From Oribacterium sinus (lineage in GTDB: Bacteria; Bacillota; Clostridia; Lachnospirales; Lachnospiraceae), in NCBI RefSeq assembly GCF_014202695.1, contig NZ_JACHHH010000009.1, positions 1 through 64,000 of the forward strand: a stretch of DNA of 64,000 bases, in the 5' to 3' direction. Shown here one piece after another: positions 55,042-64,000 of the stretch (within the stretch, counting starts at the first letter, position 1; each line of letters starts with the position of its first letter). Under the pieces are notes generated by a model that was not told where the DNA came from, did no database searches, and saw only the letters and a program-made list of their open reading frames with translations. The position numbers were made by a program, and so were the translations under genes.

Positions 55042-55181
55042 GCAGTATAGGCATGAAATCGAGCACGCTCCCGCTAAGCTCGCCGGTCTTTTGCAAGTAT
55101 CTGGCGTAGACTACCCTCAATTCAGACCTATATTGCCGAAAATTTCTTTATATTTTGATTTTTTACAGCTATTTTTGCCGC
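55002..55181. repeat. large imperfect palindrome, copy C, overlapping the aminotransferase end
   Basis: Third copy of the family at 34607-35096. Its left arm (GTAAAAAATCAAAAAATTTT, 55018-55037, then AAGCAGTATAGGCATGAA) aligns with copy B's left arm; the right arm ATTCAGACCTATATTGCCG... (from about 55120) is almost identical to copy B. The core GAGCACGCTCCCGCTAAGCTCGCC is kept, but the tip is shortened, so the copy is ~180 bp. The gap 55182-55322 holds nothing further that I see. Confidence 0.8.
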
Positions 55182-55322
55182 TTAATATAAATGTAAGATG
55201 AAAAGAAAAAGTTAGTGGAATATAATCATCTCAAAGACATTTATTCAATATTTTACAATATGTGACAGCTTCCGAATAGAGAAAATGCTTTGGAAGTCAT
55301 GAGCACATTGAAAGGAGGAGGT

Positions 55323-55676
55323 ATGAAGCTTAGTGTTTGGGATTTTTTAAGCATCGGAGTGGCTGTAGCTTTCTTTATTGTTTTTTTGATTAGTAAAGAA
55401 CAGGCTACAAAAGATTTCTGCATGACCATGATTATTGGCTTAGGAGCAGCTGGTCAGTTGGAAAGAAGGATGAAGGACGAAAAAACATCTTTAAAGGATA
55501 ACAGAATCTATCAGTTTTCCTTTGCTCTACTTTTTCTATCTTATGGAGCCTGTATTTTAAACTACTTCGTTTTTCATACCAATCTTATCAATAGAGCATG
55601 TCTGATTCTTTATATCAGCATCTTGCTATTTAATCTGTTTTTCTTGAACAAAAAAAGGCAAAGCTTAGTTTCCTAG
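55323..55676 (+). CDS. small membrane protein, unknown function
   Basis: 117 residues from ATG 55323, after AAGGAGGAGG. Three to four hydrophobic segments (about 8-24, 30-48, 64-82 and 88-107) with a short charged loop (ERRMKDEKTSLKD). No recognised domain. It stands alone and is followed by a terminator. Confidence 0.7.
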   Translation: MKLSVWDFLSIGVAVAFFIVFLISKEQATKDFCMTMIIGLGAAGQLERRMKDEKTSLKDNRIYQFSFALLFLSYGACILNYFVFHTNLINRACLILYISILLFNLFFLNKKRQSLVS

Positions 55677-55765
55677 ATAAGACGGAGCTGAAAGCGAACA
55701 GGCATTTCAAGGAAGGGCATTACTGATTTGAATAATAGTCCTGTAACTAAAATAAGCAGAAAAGA

Positions 55766-55803
55766 AAAGCGACTGTGATTTTTCACAGCCGCTTTCTTTT
55801 TTT
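55766..55803 (+). terminator. Rho-independent terminator
   Basis: AAAGCGACTGTGA (55766-55778) and TCACAGCCGCTTT (55783-55795) pair with one mismatch around a short T-loop, followed by CTTTTTTT. It ends the small membrane protein transcript. The following stretch to 56181 (about 380 bases) shows no gene that I can support. Confidence 0.85.
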
Positions 55804-56181
55804 GAAGGGGGGACTCCGAAACCATATTTTCAGGAGAAGGTCCCGGAGTTGAGTATGAAAAGCTTTTTTCTTTAGTTACATCTCTGTAACTGTGTATAGG
55901 ATACAAGAAAACTGTGAGCAAAATATGTTTTCAGCCTTAAAGAATCCTAAAGAAAATAAAGAAAAAGAGAAGGAATGGAACAAAATTCTTACCGTGACAG
56001 GGGGAAAATCTTCATAGGATATTGACAACATACGAGTATTTCTTAAGATATTATATATACAAATTGTTGAGCTGCCGGATGGGTTGCTAAAGAGGACTTT
56101 CCGGGGCAGGACAAAGAATACGCAGTATAAGAAAACAAGCTTGAAATTGCAAGATTTTTTACCTGAAGGAGTTTTTGGGTT

Positions 56182-57813
56182 ATGAGGAGTGTCTGCCAAG
56201 GAGATATTTTCCGCTATATAAACGAAGAATTACGGGTGACCCAAAAGGCCATGTGTTCTATTTTTAATAAGGTTCGTGAAGGAAATATGACCGAGACCCG
56301 AATCAGTGAAATCAAACAGGGTAAGCGGAAAGGGTATCGCGGATTAAAAACTGCGGCTTCTCTATGTTTTACAGAGTGCTTTAAACAGCAGGATGCAGCC
56401 TATACTCTTCGAAATTTGCGTCAGTTTTTGAAAAGGGAAGAGCTTAGCTTTCCCGGTTCTGAAAATGAAGATGAGGACTTGGAAAGCTATGCCCTTCGCT
56501 TTTTAGAGTATGGGCTGGACAACTGCCTGTGTCCACAGGAGCTTACGGAGGAAAATGCAATCAGAGAAGCATCTGCTGATGCTTCCGCGGATAGGACTGT
56601 AGAGCCTCCTATGAATATTCCGGTGGATTCTTCCGTGAATTCATCAATGGATATGCCTATAGATATGCTGCTGCATCAATCTCAGCAAATGGAGCTTCCG
56701 AAAGCAGAGCAGCCCGGCCCCCTTCTCCCTGAGCCTCGGGGAGCGGATTTTACGGCAGAGAACCCCTTGGGGAAGAAAATCTTGGAGAACAGAAATTGCT
56801 TTTTCTTTACCATAGGCGTGATTGCCTTGGTGTTCTTCGTATTGCATTTAGGGAAAATGAATACCTTGGACGTATTTTTGCAGTGCATCCAGCTTCCGCC
56901 CTTTGCCTTTTTTACTTTGAGTTTTATTCTGGCGGTTTCCCCCTTCTTTTTGGGACTATTGGATACGGCAATAGCGGTATTTTTTTATTGTCAAAGGAAC
57001 CCCGCAGTGGAGGTTAAGCTGAAAGATATCCCATATATTGCAAAATACGGAGATAGCCGGAGAGTGACTCCCGGAATGGGGCGCTATGATTTGTCCCCCA
57101 AGCTCATCATTTACTCCTTGGGCTGTAACCTATTAGGAGCCTTTTCCTCTATGGCCTTTTACATTTTCCTAAGAAGTATTCCGGACTTTGCAAGCTATGT
57201 GGGAAAGGGACACTTTGTCCCTGTGGCCAACATTTCCCTGGCCTTTAATATGCTGGTAACCTTTGTGCACAGCTTTTTTCTCTTTACCAGGGAACCCATG
57301 CATACATTTTGTGCCAGTGAGGAGAACCCGGATACCAAGAAAATGGATCGTTTGCATGTGATTGCCAACAGCTTTCATATGATATTCAATATGACCTTTA
57401 ATGCGATAGGAATCCTCCTGGTTTTGGTTTACGGCTATATGCATGGAGGAGAGGGGACATTACTTTTGTCTCCCGGATTTGCCGTAGCGCTCTTTTTCAT
57501 CTACGGTTTCCTGTGGTTTTCCTCCTGTTCTCCTTTTGCAGTGGAGTTCAATGCGGAATGTGCCGGTTCCTTTATCATTATTTTCCCCATCGTTTTCGTG
57601 CTGAGCACCCTCTATGCCATTCTTTGCTTTAAAGCAGGACTGGGCACCTTCTTGGTACACGGGGTAAATGTTGTTGTGCTGGTGGTATGGTTGCTTTCTT
57701 TCCTGAAAGATCGGGTTAGAAGCATTTTCCCCCTTATGCGAATGCATAGAGCCTACTTTCTTCTTTACGCTTTACTGATTTTTTTCTTTTTCTTACTGGC
57801 GGCACATCTCTAA
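56182..57813 (+). CDS. HTH-like N-terminus fused to a multi-span membrane domain, unknown
   Basis: 543 residues; GAAGGAG lies 11 bases before ATG 56182. The first ~75 residues (DIFRYINEELRVTQKAMC, then ETRISEIKQGKRKGYRGLKT) resemble a helix-turn-helix DNA-binding domain, but this is a weak call. An acidic/Pro/Ser-rich linker runs to about residue 205, then six to eight hydrophobic segments fill 210-543 with a conserved-looking HMIFNMTFNAIGI region. A membrane-bound transcription regulator or sensor is one reading. I do not recognise the family. Confidence 0.7.
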   Translation: MRSVCQGDIFRYINEELRVTQKAMCSIFNKVREGNMTETRISEIKQGKRKGYRGLKTAASLCFTECFKQQDAAYTLRNLRQFLKREELSFPGSENEDEDLESYALRFLEYGLDNCLCPQELTEENAIREASADASADRTVEPPMNIPVDSSVNSSMDMPIDMLLHQSQQMELPKAEQPGPLLPEPRGADFTAENPLGKKILENRNCFFFTIGVIALVFFVLHLGKMNTLDVFLQCIQLPPFAFFTLSFILAVSPFFLGLLDTAIAVFFYCQRNPAVEVKLKDIPYIAKYGDSRRVTPGMGRYDLSPKLIIYSLGCNLLGAFSSMAFYIFLRSIPDFASYVGKGHFVPVANISLAFNMLVTFVHSFFLFTREPMHTFCASEENPDTKKMDRLHVIANSFHMIFNMTFNAIGILLVLVYGYMHGGEGTLLLSPGFAVALFFIYGFLWFSSCSPFAVEFNAECAGSFIIIFPIVFVLSTLYAILCFKAGLGTFLVHGVNVVVLVVWLLSFLKDRVRSIFPLMRMHRAYFLLYALLIFFFFLLAAHL

Positions 57814-57908
57814 AAGATACTTTAAAAATAGTTTTGAAAATGCCTATGGCGCAGATTTTGGAAAATGAATTTTCCGGAATTTGCGCCTATTTTTGTGCCT
57901 TTTTTCCA

Positions 57909-57942
57909 CTTACACCAAACTTACACCCCCTGTAAGTGTAAG
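57909..57942. other. hairpin in a long leader region
   Basis: CTTACAC (57909-57915) pairs with GTGTAAG (57936-57942), and TTACA (57921-57925) with TGTAA (57931-57935), leaving a 5-base bulge and a C5 loop. It begins the 335-base gap 57814-58148. The rest of that gap holds small stems (CATCC-4-GGATG near 58048) and no gene; I could not match it to a known riboswitch. Confidence 0.5.
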
Positions 57943-58148
57943 AAAAGGGAAGTGTATTCCTGCGAATTTTTTGCTAGAACCAAAGCAACACTAGTGAGTA
58001 GATTCTCCGAGGCATACCGATAGGCTGGCCTTGTGACCAAAGTTCATCCGTCAGGATGTAGTTTATCTGCGGATATGCTGATGGCTTGAACACTACTACG
58101 TGAATAGGGAAAACGTTTGTTTTCAAATGCAGGATAAGGAGGTTATGC

Positions 58149-60887
58149 ATGAGAAGAAGACAGAAACAAATCCTTGCCTTTTTTGTTTCTTTGGCGATGG
58201 TAGGAAGTGCTACGATTCCGGCGTATGCGGAGCAGGAAAATATAGCATCTGAAGCCACTATGAAGGAAACAACCGAGACAAAGTCGGAGGAAGCAATTTC
58301 GGAAGACTCAGTCGGCTCTTTGGAAAAGAAAGAGGGAGAAGCAGAAGGCAAAGAAGTACAAGTACCGGAAGAAAAAAAGCAAGCATCAGAAGGGAAAGTA
58401 CAAGAAGAAGCAAAAGAAAAGGAAGAAACAGAAAACAAAGAAAATTCGAGAAAAGAAGCAAAGAACGAATCAAAGGAAAAAGAGGTAGCAGAAGGATCTG
58501 TAGAGAAAGAAGAAAATACCTATTCCATCGTAGATTTAAGCAAGCTGAAAAGTGGCTTCAAGGAGACAGAGGAGGAAGGCATTGAAGAAGCTCCCGTTGC
58601 AGAGACCGCGTCTTTGTTCGGATATTCCGGGTTTAGGTCGGTAGGGTATGTGCCAAGAACGACAAATCCAGGAACAGGGGGCAGATTTTATGGTTATGAT
58701 AATCCATTTCCAGCGAAAGGAATAAATTGCACTTGGTATGCTTGGGGAAGGGCATATGAGTTATTAGGATATAGTCCTAATTTAAGCCGGGGTGATGCAA
58801 GAACTTGGTGGCAATATAATATCAATACCAATGCTTTTCCACGTGGCTATGAGCCAAGAGTAGGAGCAATTGCTTGTTGGAGTTATGGAACCTTGGGTCA
58901 TGTAGCTGTGGTTGAGAAAATTGAAAATGGAATAGTCTATACCTCCAGCTCAAGTATTGGATATGATCCAGAACATCCAATTCCTTGGAAAAAAGGTGCG
59001 TATCCCTTCCGCTATGATGTAATGGAAAACATTAAAGGTTTCCAAGGCTATATTTATGTTTATAGCCCACCCGCTCCACCCAAGCCGGATCGTTTACCCC
59101 TCCCGGCCGGAGGCAGTGACGATGATATTGAAGATGGAGAGTATCTTATTACCTCTACACTTGCTGAAGGGCGATGTCTAGCCTATGGCGGTAATGGACA
59201 AAGTGGTCAAAATGTTTTCATTAGAGATTACCGCACTTGGGGAGAGGCTCCATATTACTGGCGTTTGGAAAGACAGCCGGATGATAGCTTTATTATTCGG
59301 TCTAAGGCAGGAACAGTTTTAGATGTGAACGGAGGTCCCGGAGCAGCGGGTAATGGACCGAATATTCAGGTATGGAATCAAATAGGAACGAATGCAAATC
59401 AGCGGTTTTATATCGTAAAACAAGGCGGTGCCTATGAGTTTATTCCTCAGTGTTCCGGACTCAGAATGGATGTGGATAATGCCGGTACAGCTGATGGCAC
59501 AAATGTAAGACAATATGAACCAAATGGATCTTATGCTCAGCGTTTTAAACTCTTTAAATATTATAAACCTAAGGTTAATGAAAAGAGTGCTCCGGAAGTG
59601 AAGAGTAAGAGCTATATACTTCGATCCAAGCTGGCACCGAATAAGGCTGTTGCAGTAGCTACAGGTAATGCTACTCAACTGGGTAGCAATGTACACCTTT
59701 GGGAGTATAATAAAGACAATATCTATTCAGCAATTATCTGGAACTTGGAAAAGCAGGGTGATGGTAGTTTTTTGGTAAAGAATCAGTACAATAATCAGTA
59801 CTTGGACGTGGTGGCAGATAGTCTTTATGATCAAGTAAACATTTTAACCTGGGAGAAGCATGGTAAGCCCAGTGAACAATGGTACGTGGTGGCAAATGGA
59901 GACGGAACCTATCGATTTGTGAATAAGGGCTCCGGAAAAGTGGTGGACATTACCGGCGGTTTGACGGCGAATGGCACCAATGTTCAGCAGTATCTTTGGC
60001 ACGGACATGATGCGCAAAGATTCTACTTGGACAGATACCCTGCGGCAGTGTATTATAATGTTATATTTAAGGGAATGATCGGAGAAACCCTATCTACGCA
60101 AAATGTAGAAAAAGGAGAAAATGCAAGCTATCCTTCAGCACCTCTTGTGCAGGGCTATGAATTTACCGGCTGGGATAAGGATGCAAGAAATGTACAGGGA
60201 AATATAACTATTACGGCACAGTATAGAAAGAAGGCACAGACCGGTGGCAATAGTGGCAGTTCTTCAAGCGGCTCCTCCGGTAGCTCTTCCGGTGGAGGTA
60301 GCAGTTCTTCCGGTGGTGGCGGAGGCAGCAGTTCCGGCAGTAGTAAGCCTTCAGGCGGAGGAAGTGGATTTTCCGGTGGCGGAAGCAGTTTCTCAGGCAG
60401 TTCCTCCGGTAGCGGTTCTTCCGGCGGCGGTGGAGGTGGCGGAAGCTCCTCCGGTGGCTTCGGAAAGCCCAGCGTTAGCGGTGGAAATGTAGGACAGGTT
60501 CTGGGTGTTGAGCGTTCTTTAGCAGGCGGACAATGGATGCAGGACGGAACCGGCTGGTGGTATAAAAAAGCAGACGGAAGCTATCCTAAGAACAACTGGG
60601 GAAATGAAGATTACAATGGTAAGACCTATTGGTATTACTTCCTGGATTCCGGCTATATGGCAACAGGATGGATAGAGCTAAATGGCAGCAAATACTATCT
60701 CTTCCCAACTTCCGACGGTTGGAAAGGAAGAATGGTAACAGGATGGCAGTGGATTGACGGCTATTGTTACTACTTGGAAGAAGGAGGAGCAAACCAGGGA
60801 AGACTTTATCGTAATGAACAAAAAGACGGTTATCAATTAGATAGTGAAGGTCGATGGACTGTAAATGGAAAGCCGGTAAAGAGATAA
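58149..60887 (+). CDS. secreted CHAP-domain protein with ricin-like lectin and wall-binding repeats
   Basis: 912-residue exported protein; GATAAGGAGG lies 6 bases before ATG 58149. After the signal peptide (about 1-28) and a Glu/Lys-rich region (about 30-130) comes a CHAP amidase/endopeptidase domain (about 165-300) with Cys194 in NCTWYAWG and His251 in GHVAVVE. Two ricin-type beta-trefoil blocks (about 325-475 and 485-630, with QW/QRF motifs) should bind sugars. A listeria-type InlB B-repeat (about 633-695; GYEFTGWD), a Gly/Ser linker (about 697-777) and aromatic wall-binding repeats (about 790-912) follow. It probably cuts peptidoglycan of its own or rival cells. Confidence 0.92.
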   Translation: MRRRQKQILAFFVSLAMVGSATIPAYAEQENIASEATMKETTETKSEEAISEDSVGSLEKKEGEAEGKEVQVPEEKKQASEGKVQEEAKEKEETENKENSRKEAKNESKEKEVAEGSVEKEENTYSIVDLSKLKSGFKETEEEGIEEAPVAETASLFGYSGFRSVGYVPRTTNPGTGGRFYGYDNPFPAKGINCTWYAWGRAYELLGYSPNLSRGDARTWWQYNINTNAFPRGYEPRVGAIACWSYGTLGHVAVVEKIENGIVYTSSSSIGYDPEHPIPWKKGAYPFRYDVMENIKGFQGYIYVYSPPAPPKPDRLPLPAGGSDDDIEDGEYLITSTLAEGRCLAYGGNGQSGQNVFIRDYRTWGEAPYYWRLERQPDDSFIIRSKAGTVLDVNGGPGAAGNGPNIQVWNQIGTNANQRFYIVKQGGAYEFIPQCSGLRMDVDNAGTADGTNVRQYEPNGSYAQRFKLFKYYKPKVNEKSAPEVKSKSYILRSKLAPNKAVAVATGNATQLGSNVHLWEYNKDNIYSAIIWNLEKQGDGSFLVKNQYNNQYLDVVADSLYDQVNILTWEKHGKPSEQWYVVANGDGTYRFVNKGSGKVVDITGGLTANGTNVQQYLWHGHDAQRFYLDRYPAAVYYNVIFKGMIGETLSTQNVEKGENASYPSAPLVQGYEFTGWDKDARNVQGNITITAQYRKKAQTGGNSGSSSSGSSGSSSGGGSSSSGGGGGSSSGSSKPSGGGSGFSGGGSSFSGSSSGSGSSGGGGGGGSSSGGFGKPSVSGGNVGQVLGVERSLAGGQWMQDGTGWWYKKADGSYPKNNWGNEDYNGKTYWYYFLDSGYMATGWIELNGSKYYLFPTSDGWKGRMVTGWQWIDGYCYYLEEGGANQGRLYRNEQKDGYQLDSEGRWTVNGKPVKR

Positions 60888-60904
60888 GATTTACCGGGGA
60901 ACTG

Positions 60905-60938
60905 ATACCGGCGGTGGCTTTTTTGCTACCGCTGGTAT
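60905..60938 (+). terminator. hairpin after the CHAP protein gene
   Basis: ATACCGGCGGTGGC (60905-60918) and GCTACCGCTGGTAT (60925-60938) pair over 14 bp with two wobbles around a T6 loop. No T-run follows, so termination is uncertain. Confidence 0.6.
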
Positions 60939-61007
60939 TGTGGTAAAAAGATAGGGTAAAACTTAAAGCTTCAAAGAAGTCGATTTACTCGGAATTAGAG
61001 GGGGAAA

Positions 61008-63170
61008 ATGATGAACTCTTCCAATTTTTCACAGGAGCAACAGGAAAACGGCGGGGCTTCCGGAAGTGCAGGTCAAGCTGAAAACACCGGAAAAGCAGGA
61101 AACACCGGTAATACCGAAAATACCGGAAACGGCCGTTACAAACTCATGCAATACTTGCCATTTCTTGTGTTACTCGTGGCAATATTGCTTCTCTTCCTGC
61201 TGTTTTTACACAGGAAGTCCGGGGAGATAGGAGAAGAAGAGGCATTTTCTTCGGATTATAGTAGAGCCTATGGGTCCTATCTTGCCCACTTGGAAGAAAA
61301 GGGAGAGGCCATTTCTTCGTATGTTTGGCAATATGGCGGGCAGGATGTGGAGGATGCAGGGGAAGACGCAGAGCAGAAAGAGGGAAAAACGGTCCTGCTT
61401 TGGGATATTTTCGGTGACGATACCCCGGAGCTACTTTACATAGAGGGAAACAGCGGTAAGGAAGACGGCAGGGTAAGTCAGGCAGATTTACAGGTGTACA
61501 GCTTTACAGGGGGAAGGCTTGAGCCCCTTTGCACCATGGACAGTCTGGATGTCTTCGCCGGTGGCGGTGTGAATTATACCCTATTCCAAATTCAAGGAGA
61601 AAAGACCCTCTATCTCTATCGGGAAGAGTATGACGGGCAAATGTTGGAGCGCCTTTATCGTTTGAATAACGGCAGCCTTCCTCTAAGCTTTGAAGAAATC
61701 GCCAGCCACTCCTATGAACCCTTTGGCGGAGAAGATGCAGGAGAAGAAGCCGGGGAAAATGTTGAAGATTCAGCCGGAGAAACGGCTGGAGAAGGTAGTT
61801 CCGGACAATATATGCTACACGGAAAAGAAGTCAAGGAACAGGATTATTTGACCCTTTGGGAAGGATTGAAGAAGAAACAATCCCGTATACTACTTAGCAA
61901 CGGAAAAAACAGCAAGTTTAAGGATTCTCAGGACACTGTAGATGTAATGCAAAAAACTGAAGATAAAGCTTCGAATACTTTGGATGAGTCTCAGAAGCCT
62001 GAAAATCAGCCTGAGAAATCTACTGATACCTCAGAAAATAATGAAAAAGAACAGAAGAACAGCATAAATCAAGCTGTGACCGCTTCTGTAAAAAATATAG
62101 CCTTATCCTATAATGAGGCCCTGTTCTTCCTGCAAGGACAGATTTTAAAGGAAGGGGATGATTCCGATATTCTCCTGGAAAGTCTTCCGGATTCTCTATT
62201 GCTTAGCATTTTAGAAAATCTGGAGCAGGGAAGTCCCTCCACCGGAGAAGTAAAAAATATGGAAATCCTTTCCGTGAAAAAGGAGGCAATGGCTTATCGC
62301 ATTCTACTCAACTTTATCAGCGAAAGCTTTCCGGAAGAGCAATATCGCTACTGCCTTGTAGCGGAAGATGCAGGAGAGCAGGGATTGACTTTCGCTGTCC
62401 AAAATATGGCGGAAGCAAGTGCGGAAGAAAAGAGCAAGATAGAAAGTCTGGCCCAGGCACTGCAAGAGGAAACAGCCGGACAGGCGGGGGAAGGAACTGA
62501 AGCAAATGGAGGTGGACAGGCCATAGAGAGCGCTCCACAGACAGAAGCTGTACCCGCAGAAACGGAAGCCCCGGCAACACAGGCAGCAACAGAAGCAGTG
62601 AATAACGCAAGTGCCAATAAAGGGACATGGAAAGAGAAGTTCTATGAGTTTGTAAAGAACGAACGTTACCGTAATGATGTGGATATATTTGATTGGGCTA
62701 GTGCGATTATTGCTTTATATGACATTACCAATGACGGAGTTCCGGAATTACTGGTTGGTAACCAAAATGGATCCAGCTATAGCTATACTTGCTTCTACAG
62801 AGCGACGGAAAATGGTGTACGAAAAATAGAAGGGAATATGAGTGTTTATTCCGGTACAGCTTATGCCGGATATAGTAAGAATAGAAACTATCCCGGTTTA
62901 TTTGGAGGATTGTGGTTCCGTGGAAATGCTGACGATTATGAAACAGGACTGAATCGTATGTATTATTACTACTATGATGGCTCAAAAATTGATTCAACAG
63001 AAATAGCTACTTATACGTATACTGACGATGATGTAAGGCATGATGAACCGGTTACCACGGATGCCGCTTTGTATGCGGCTTATTTGGATAAAGGATATAT
63101 TGATTATATTCCTGCCCCGGATGCGTTAAAGATGGGCTGGGATAATTTCGTGAAAAAATATCCCTATTAA
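61008..63170 (+). CDS. single-span membrane protein with large outer domain, unknown
   Basis: 720 residues. A short Gly/Asn/Thr-rich N-terminal region is followed by a membrane span (about 48-66) and a long outer part. Two similar sub-regions each hold a D-x-x-x-D-x-x-PELL calcium-loop-like motif: LWDIFGDDTPELLYI (about 127) and LYDITNDGVPELLVGN (about 570). Acidic, Gln/Ala-rich linkers lie between. GAGGGGGAAAATG gives the start; ATG 61011 is also possible. Related unnamed proteins with such repeats are common on Lachnospiraceae surfaces. Function is unknown. Confidence 0.75.
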   Translation: MMNSSNFSQEQQENGGASGSAGQAENTGKAGNTGNTENTGNGRYKLMQYLPFLVLLVAILLLFLLFLHRKSGEIGEEEAFSSDYSRAYGSYLAHLEEKGEAISSYVWQYGGQDVEDAGEDAEQKEGKTVLLWDIFGDDTPELLYIEGNSGKEDGRVSQADLQVYSFTGGRLEPLCTMDSLDVFAGGGVNYTLFQIQGEKTLYLYREEYDGQMLERLYRLNNGSLPLSFEEIASHSYEPFGGEDAGEEAGENVEDSAGETAGEGSSGQYMLHGKEVKEQDYLTLWEGLKKKQSRILLSNGKNSKFKDSQDTVDVMQKTEDKASNTLDESQKPENQPEKSTDTSENNEKEQKNSINQAVTASVKNIALSYNEALFFLQGQILKEGDDSDILLESLPDSLLLSILENLEQGSPSTGEVKNMEILSVKKEAMAYRILLNFISESFPEEQYRYCLVAEDAGEQGLTFAVQNMAEASAEEKSKIESLAQALQEETAGQAGEGTEANGGGQAIESAPQTEAVPAETEAPATQAATEAVNNASANKGTWKEKFYEFVKNERYRNDVDIFDWASAIIALYDITNDGVPELLVGNQNGSSYSYTCFYRATENGVRKIEGNMSVYSGTAYAGYSKNRNYPGLFGGLWFRGNADDYETGLNRMYYYYYDGSKIDSTEIATYTYTDDDVRHDEPVTTDAALYAAYLDKGYIDYIPAPDALKMGWDNFVKKYPY

Positions 63171-63200
63171 AGTGCTTTTCATGGAAAGAAGGAGTGTCCT

Positions 63201-64000
63201 ATGACGGAACAATTCAATGAAAATAAAAATATGGAAAACGCTTCTCCTGAAGAAGAGCAGATTTTCCCCGGAGCTTCATCTCCAAAAGTTGAACCGAGTA
63301 ATACCGAAACTAAACCGGGACAGTATATACCAGGGCTGGTAATTTTTGCTTTAGCAGTGATAGCAGGAGGTGGATTTCTACTGCTTCGTCCGAAAAATAA
63401 TGGGATAGATTTAAACGCTTACCTAAAAATTCAATCCGTAGGAGCTGATGGGCAGGGAGCTTTAGAGGCTGAAATTGATTGGGATGCTCTCTTGGAAAAA
63501 GAGAAGGAGAAAATTCATTATTCTAAAGAAGCGGAGGAAGGCTTTCTTCCCCTTCTTTATCCGGATGCCGTTGACTATGCCAAGAATATTATTATGCTAC
63601 CGGACTTTAGCAAAACTACGGATTTGAAAAATGGAGATACGGTCCAATATCATTGGGATTTTTCTGAAGAAAGTGTAAAGAATTTAGCTATTCCCCTTTC
63701 TCTTAAAGGCGGAAGCTATAAAGTATCCGGTTTAACAAAAGAGGATGAAAAGAAAGATTCTGATGCTACAGATCCAAATAAAGAAAAAGGTTCAGAGCAA
63801 GCTTCTTTGGCAGAAAATGAGAAGGAAAGCGCTATGGAGCAGTCAACTGTTTCTATGGAAATGCAGGCTGATGCAAACACTCAGGCCGATGCCAATGCTC
63901 AGCCCGGTGCCAACGTACAGTCCGGTGCAGAGGGAGGCAATGCAGCTGTGCAAAATCCTGCTACAGGAGAATACCTTTATGCAGAAAGTGCAAGTCGTTT
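63201..64000 (+). CDS. single-span membrane protein, C-terminus beyond the window (partial)
   Basis: The frame is open from ATG 63201 (after AAGAAGGAG, 63187-63195) to the window end, 266 codons with no stop. The topology copies the preceding protein: a short N-terminal tail with acidic residues, a span at about 47-62 (GLVIFALAVIAGGGFLLL), then an outer region. The outer part includes an Asp/Glu/Lys-rich ~150-residue domain and an Ala/Gln-rich stretch near the right edge. No domain recognised. Confidence 0.8.
   Translation, partial: MTEQFNENKNMENASPEEEQIFPGASSPKVEPSNTETKPGQYIPGLVIFALAVIAGGGFLLLRPKNNGIDLNAYLKIQSVGADGQGALEAEIDWDALLEKEKEKIHYSKEAEEGFLPLLYPDAVDYAKNIIMLPDFSKTTDLKNGDTVQYHWDFSEESVKNLAIPLSLKGGSYKVSGLTKEDEKKDSDATDPNKEKGSEQASLAENEKESAMEQSTVSMEMQADANTQADANAQPGANVQSGAEGGNAAVQNPATGEYLYAESASR

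Noticed and set aside
55189-55322. Transposon end or att site beside palindrome copy C
   Set aside because: No direct repeats, integrase or transposase text could be found near it.

Overview
The window looks like a chromosome segment of an anaerobic, Gram-positive Lachnospiraceae-type Firmicute. I base this on the two-subunit glycine decarboxylase, the archaeal/eukaryal-type prolyl-tRNA synthetase, the proline racemase, strong GGAGG ribosome binding sites, and a family of surface proteins with Gly/Ser linkers and aromatic cell-wall-binding (choline-binding-like) repeats. An oral genus such as Oribacterium is a guess, not shown by the sequence. I saw no rRNA, tRNA or CRISPR array.

Layout: 1-8492 holds surface proteins: the tail of one, a complete 628-residue relative, and a 2035-residue Ig-like-repeat protein with a C-terminal membrane anchor. 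8597-11631 is a PP2C phosphatase, a membrane Ser/Thr kinase and a small membrane protein. 11848-15755 is a polyamine importer operon (potABCD). 16033-18255 is a 6-phosphogluconolactonase-like protein and chorismate synthase. 18488-20494 is a TSUP permease and proline racemase, each with its own terminator. 20579-21962 is an AT-rich Panacea-GNAT toxin-antitoxin island whose toxin seems to start at ATT. 22083-24865 is proS and a CCA-adding enzyme.

25082-34599 is a lipoate and glycine-cleavage cluster: two lipoate ligase-like genes around lipA, a stand-alone lipoyl carrier, then gcvT, gcvH, gcvPA, gcvPB and lpd. No 2-oxoacid dehydrogenase is present, so the cluster appears to build and use lipoyl groups mainly for GcvH; the 80-residue carrier is unexplained.

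34600-35098, between convergent genes, is filled by two copies of a ~200-bp imperfect palindrome. A third copy lies at the end of the aminotransferase gene (55002-55181) and encodes that protein's last residues. This is an apparently undescribed dispersed repeat or giant terminator family.

35099-39293 (minus) is glycerate kinase and a BspA-like LRR surface protein. 39400-45421 is a worn accessory region: an orphan RelB-type antitoxin with a decayed Txe/YoeB toxin, a zinc-ribbon LRR membrane protein, a KilA-N gene with a degraded front, a collapsed hsdS, a DUF3990 gene with an uncharacterised partner, and a truncated ABC ATPase. A ~49-bp promoter block occurs in front of both the KilA-N and the hsdS/DUF3990 genes. 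45422-48897 (minus) is a pair of ABC half-transporters.

49271-57813 holds phosphoglucomutase, an acyltransferase, a CmpB-type membrane protein, an aminotransferase and two uncharacterised membrane proteins. 58149-64000 returns to surface proteins: a CHAP/ricin/wall-binding protein and two single-span proteins with large outer domains, the last running off the window. Several genes are numbered from starts other than the longest ORF, because a Shine-Dalgarno or promoter decides the start.
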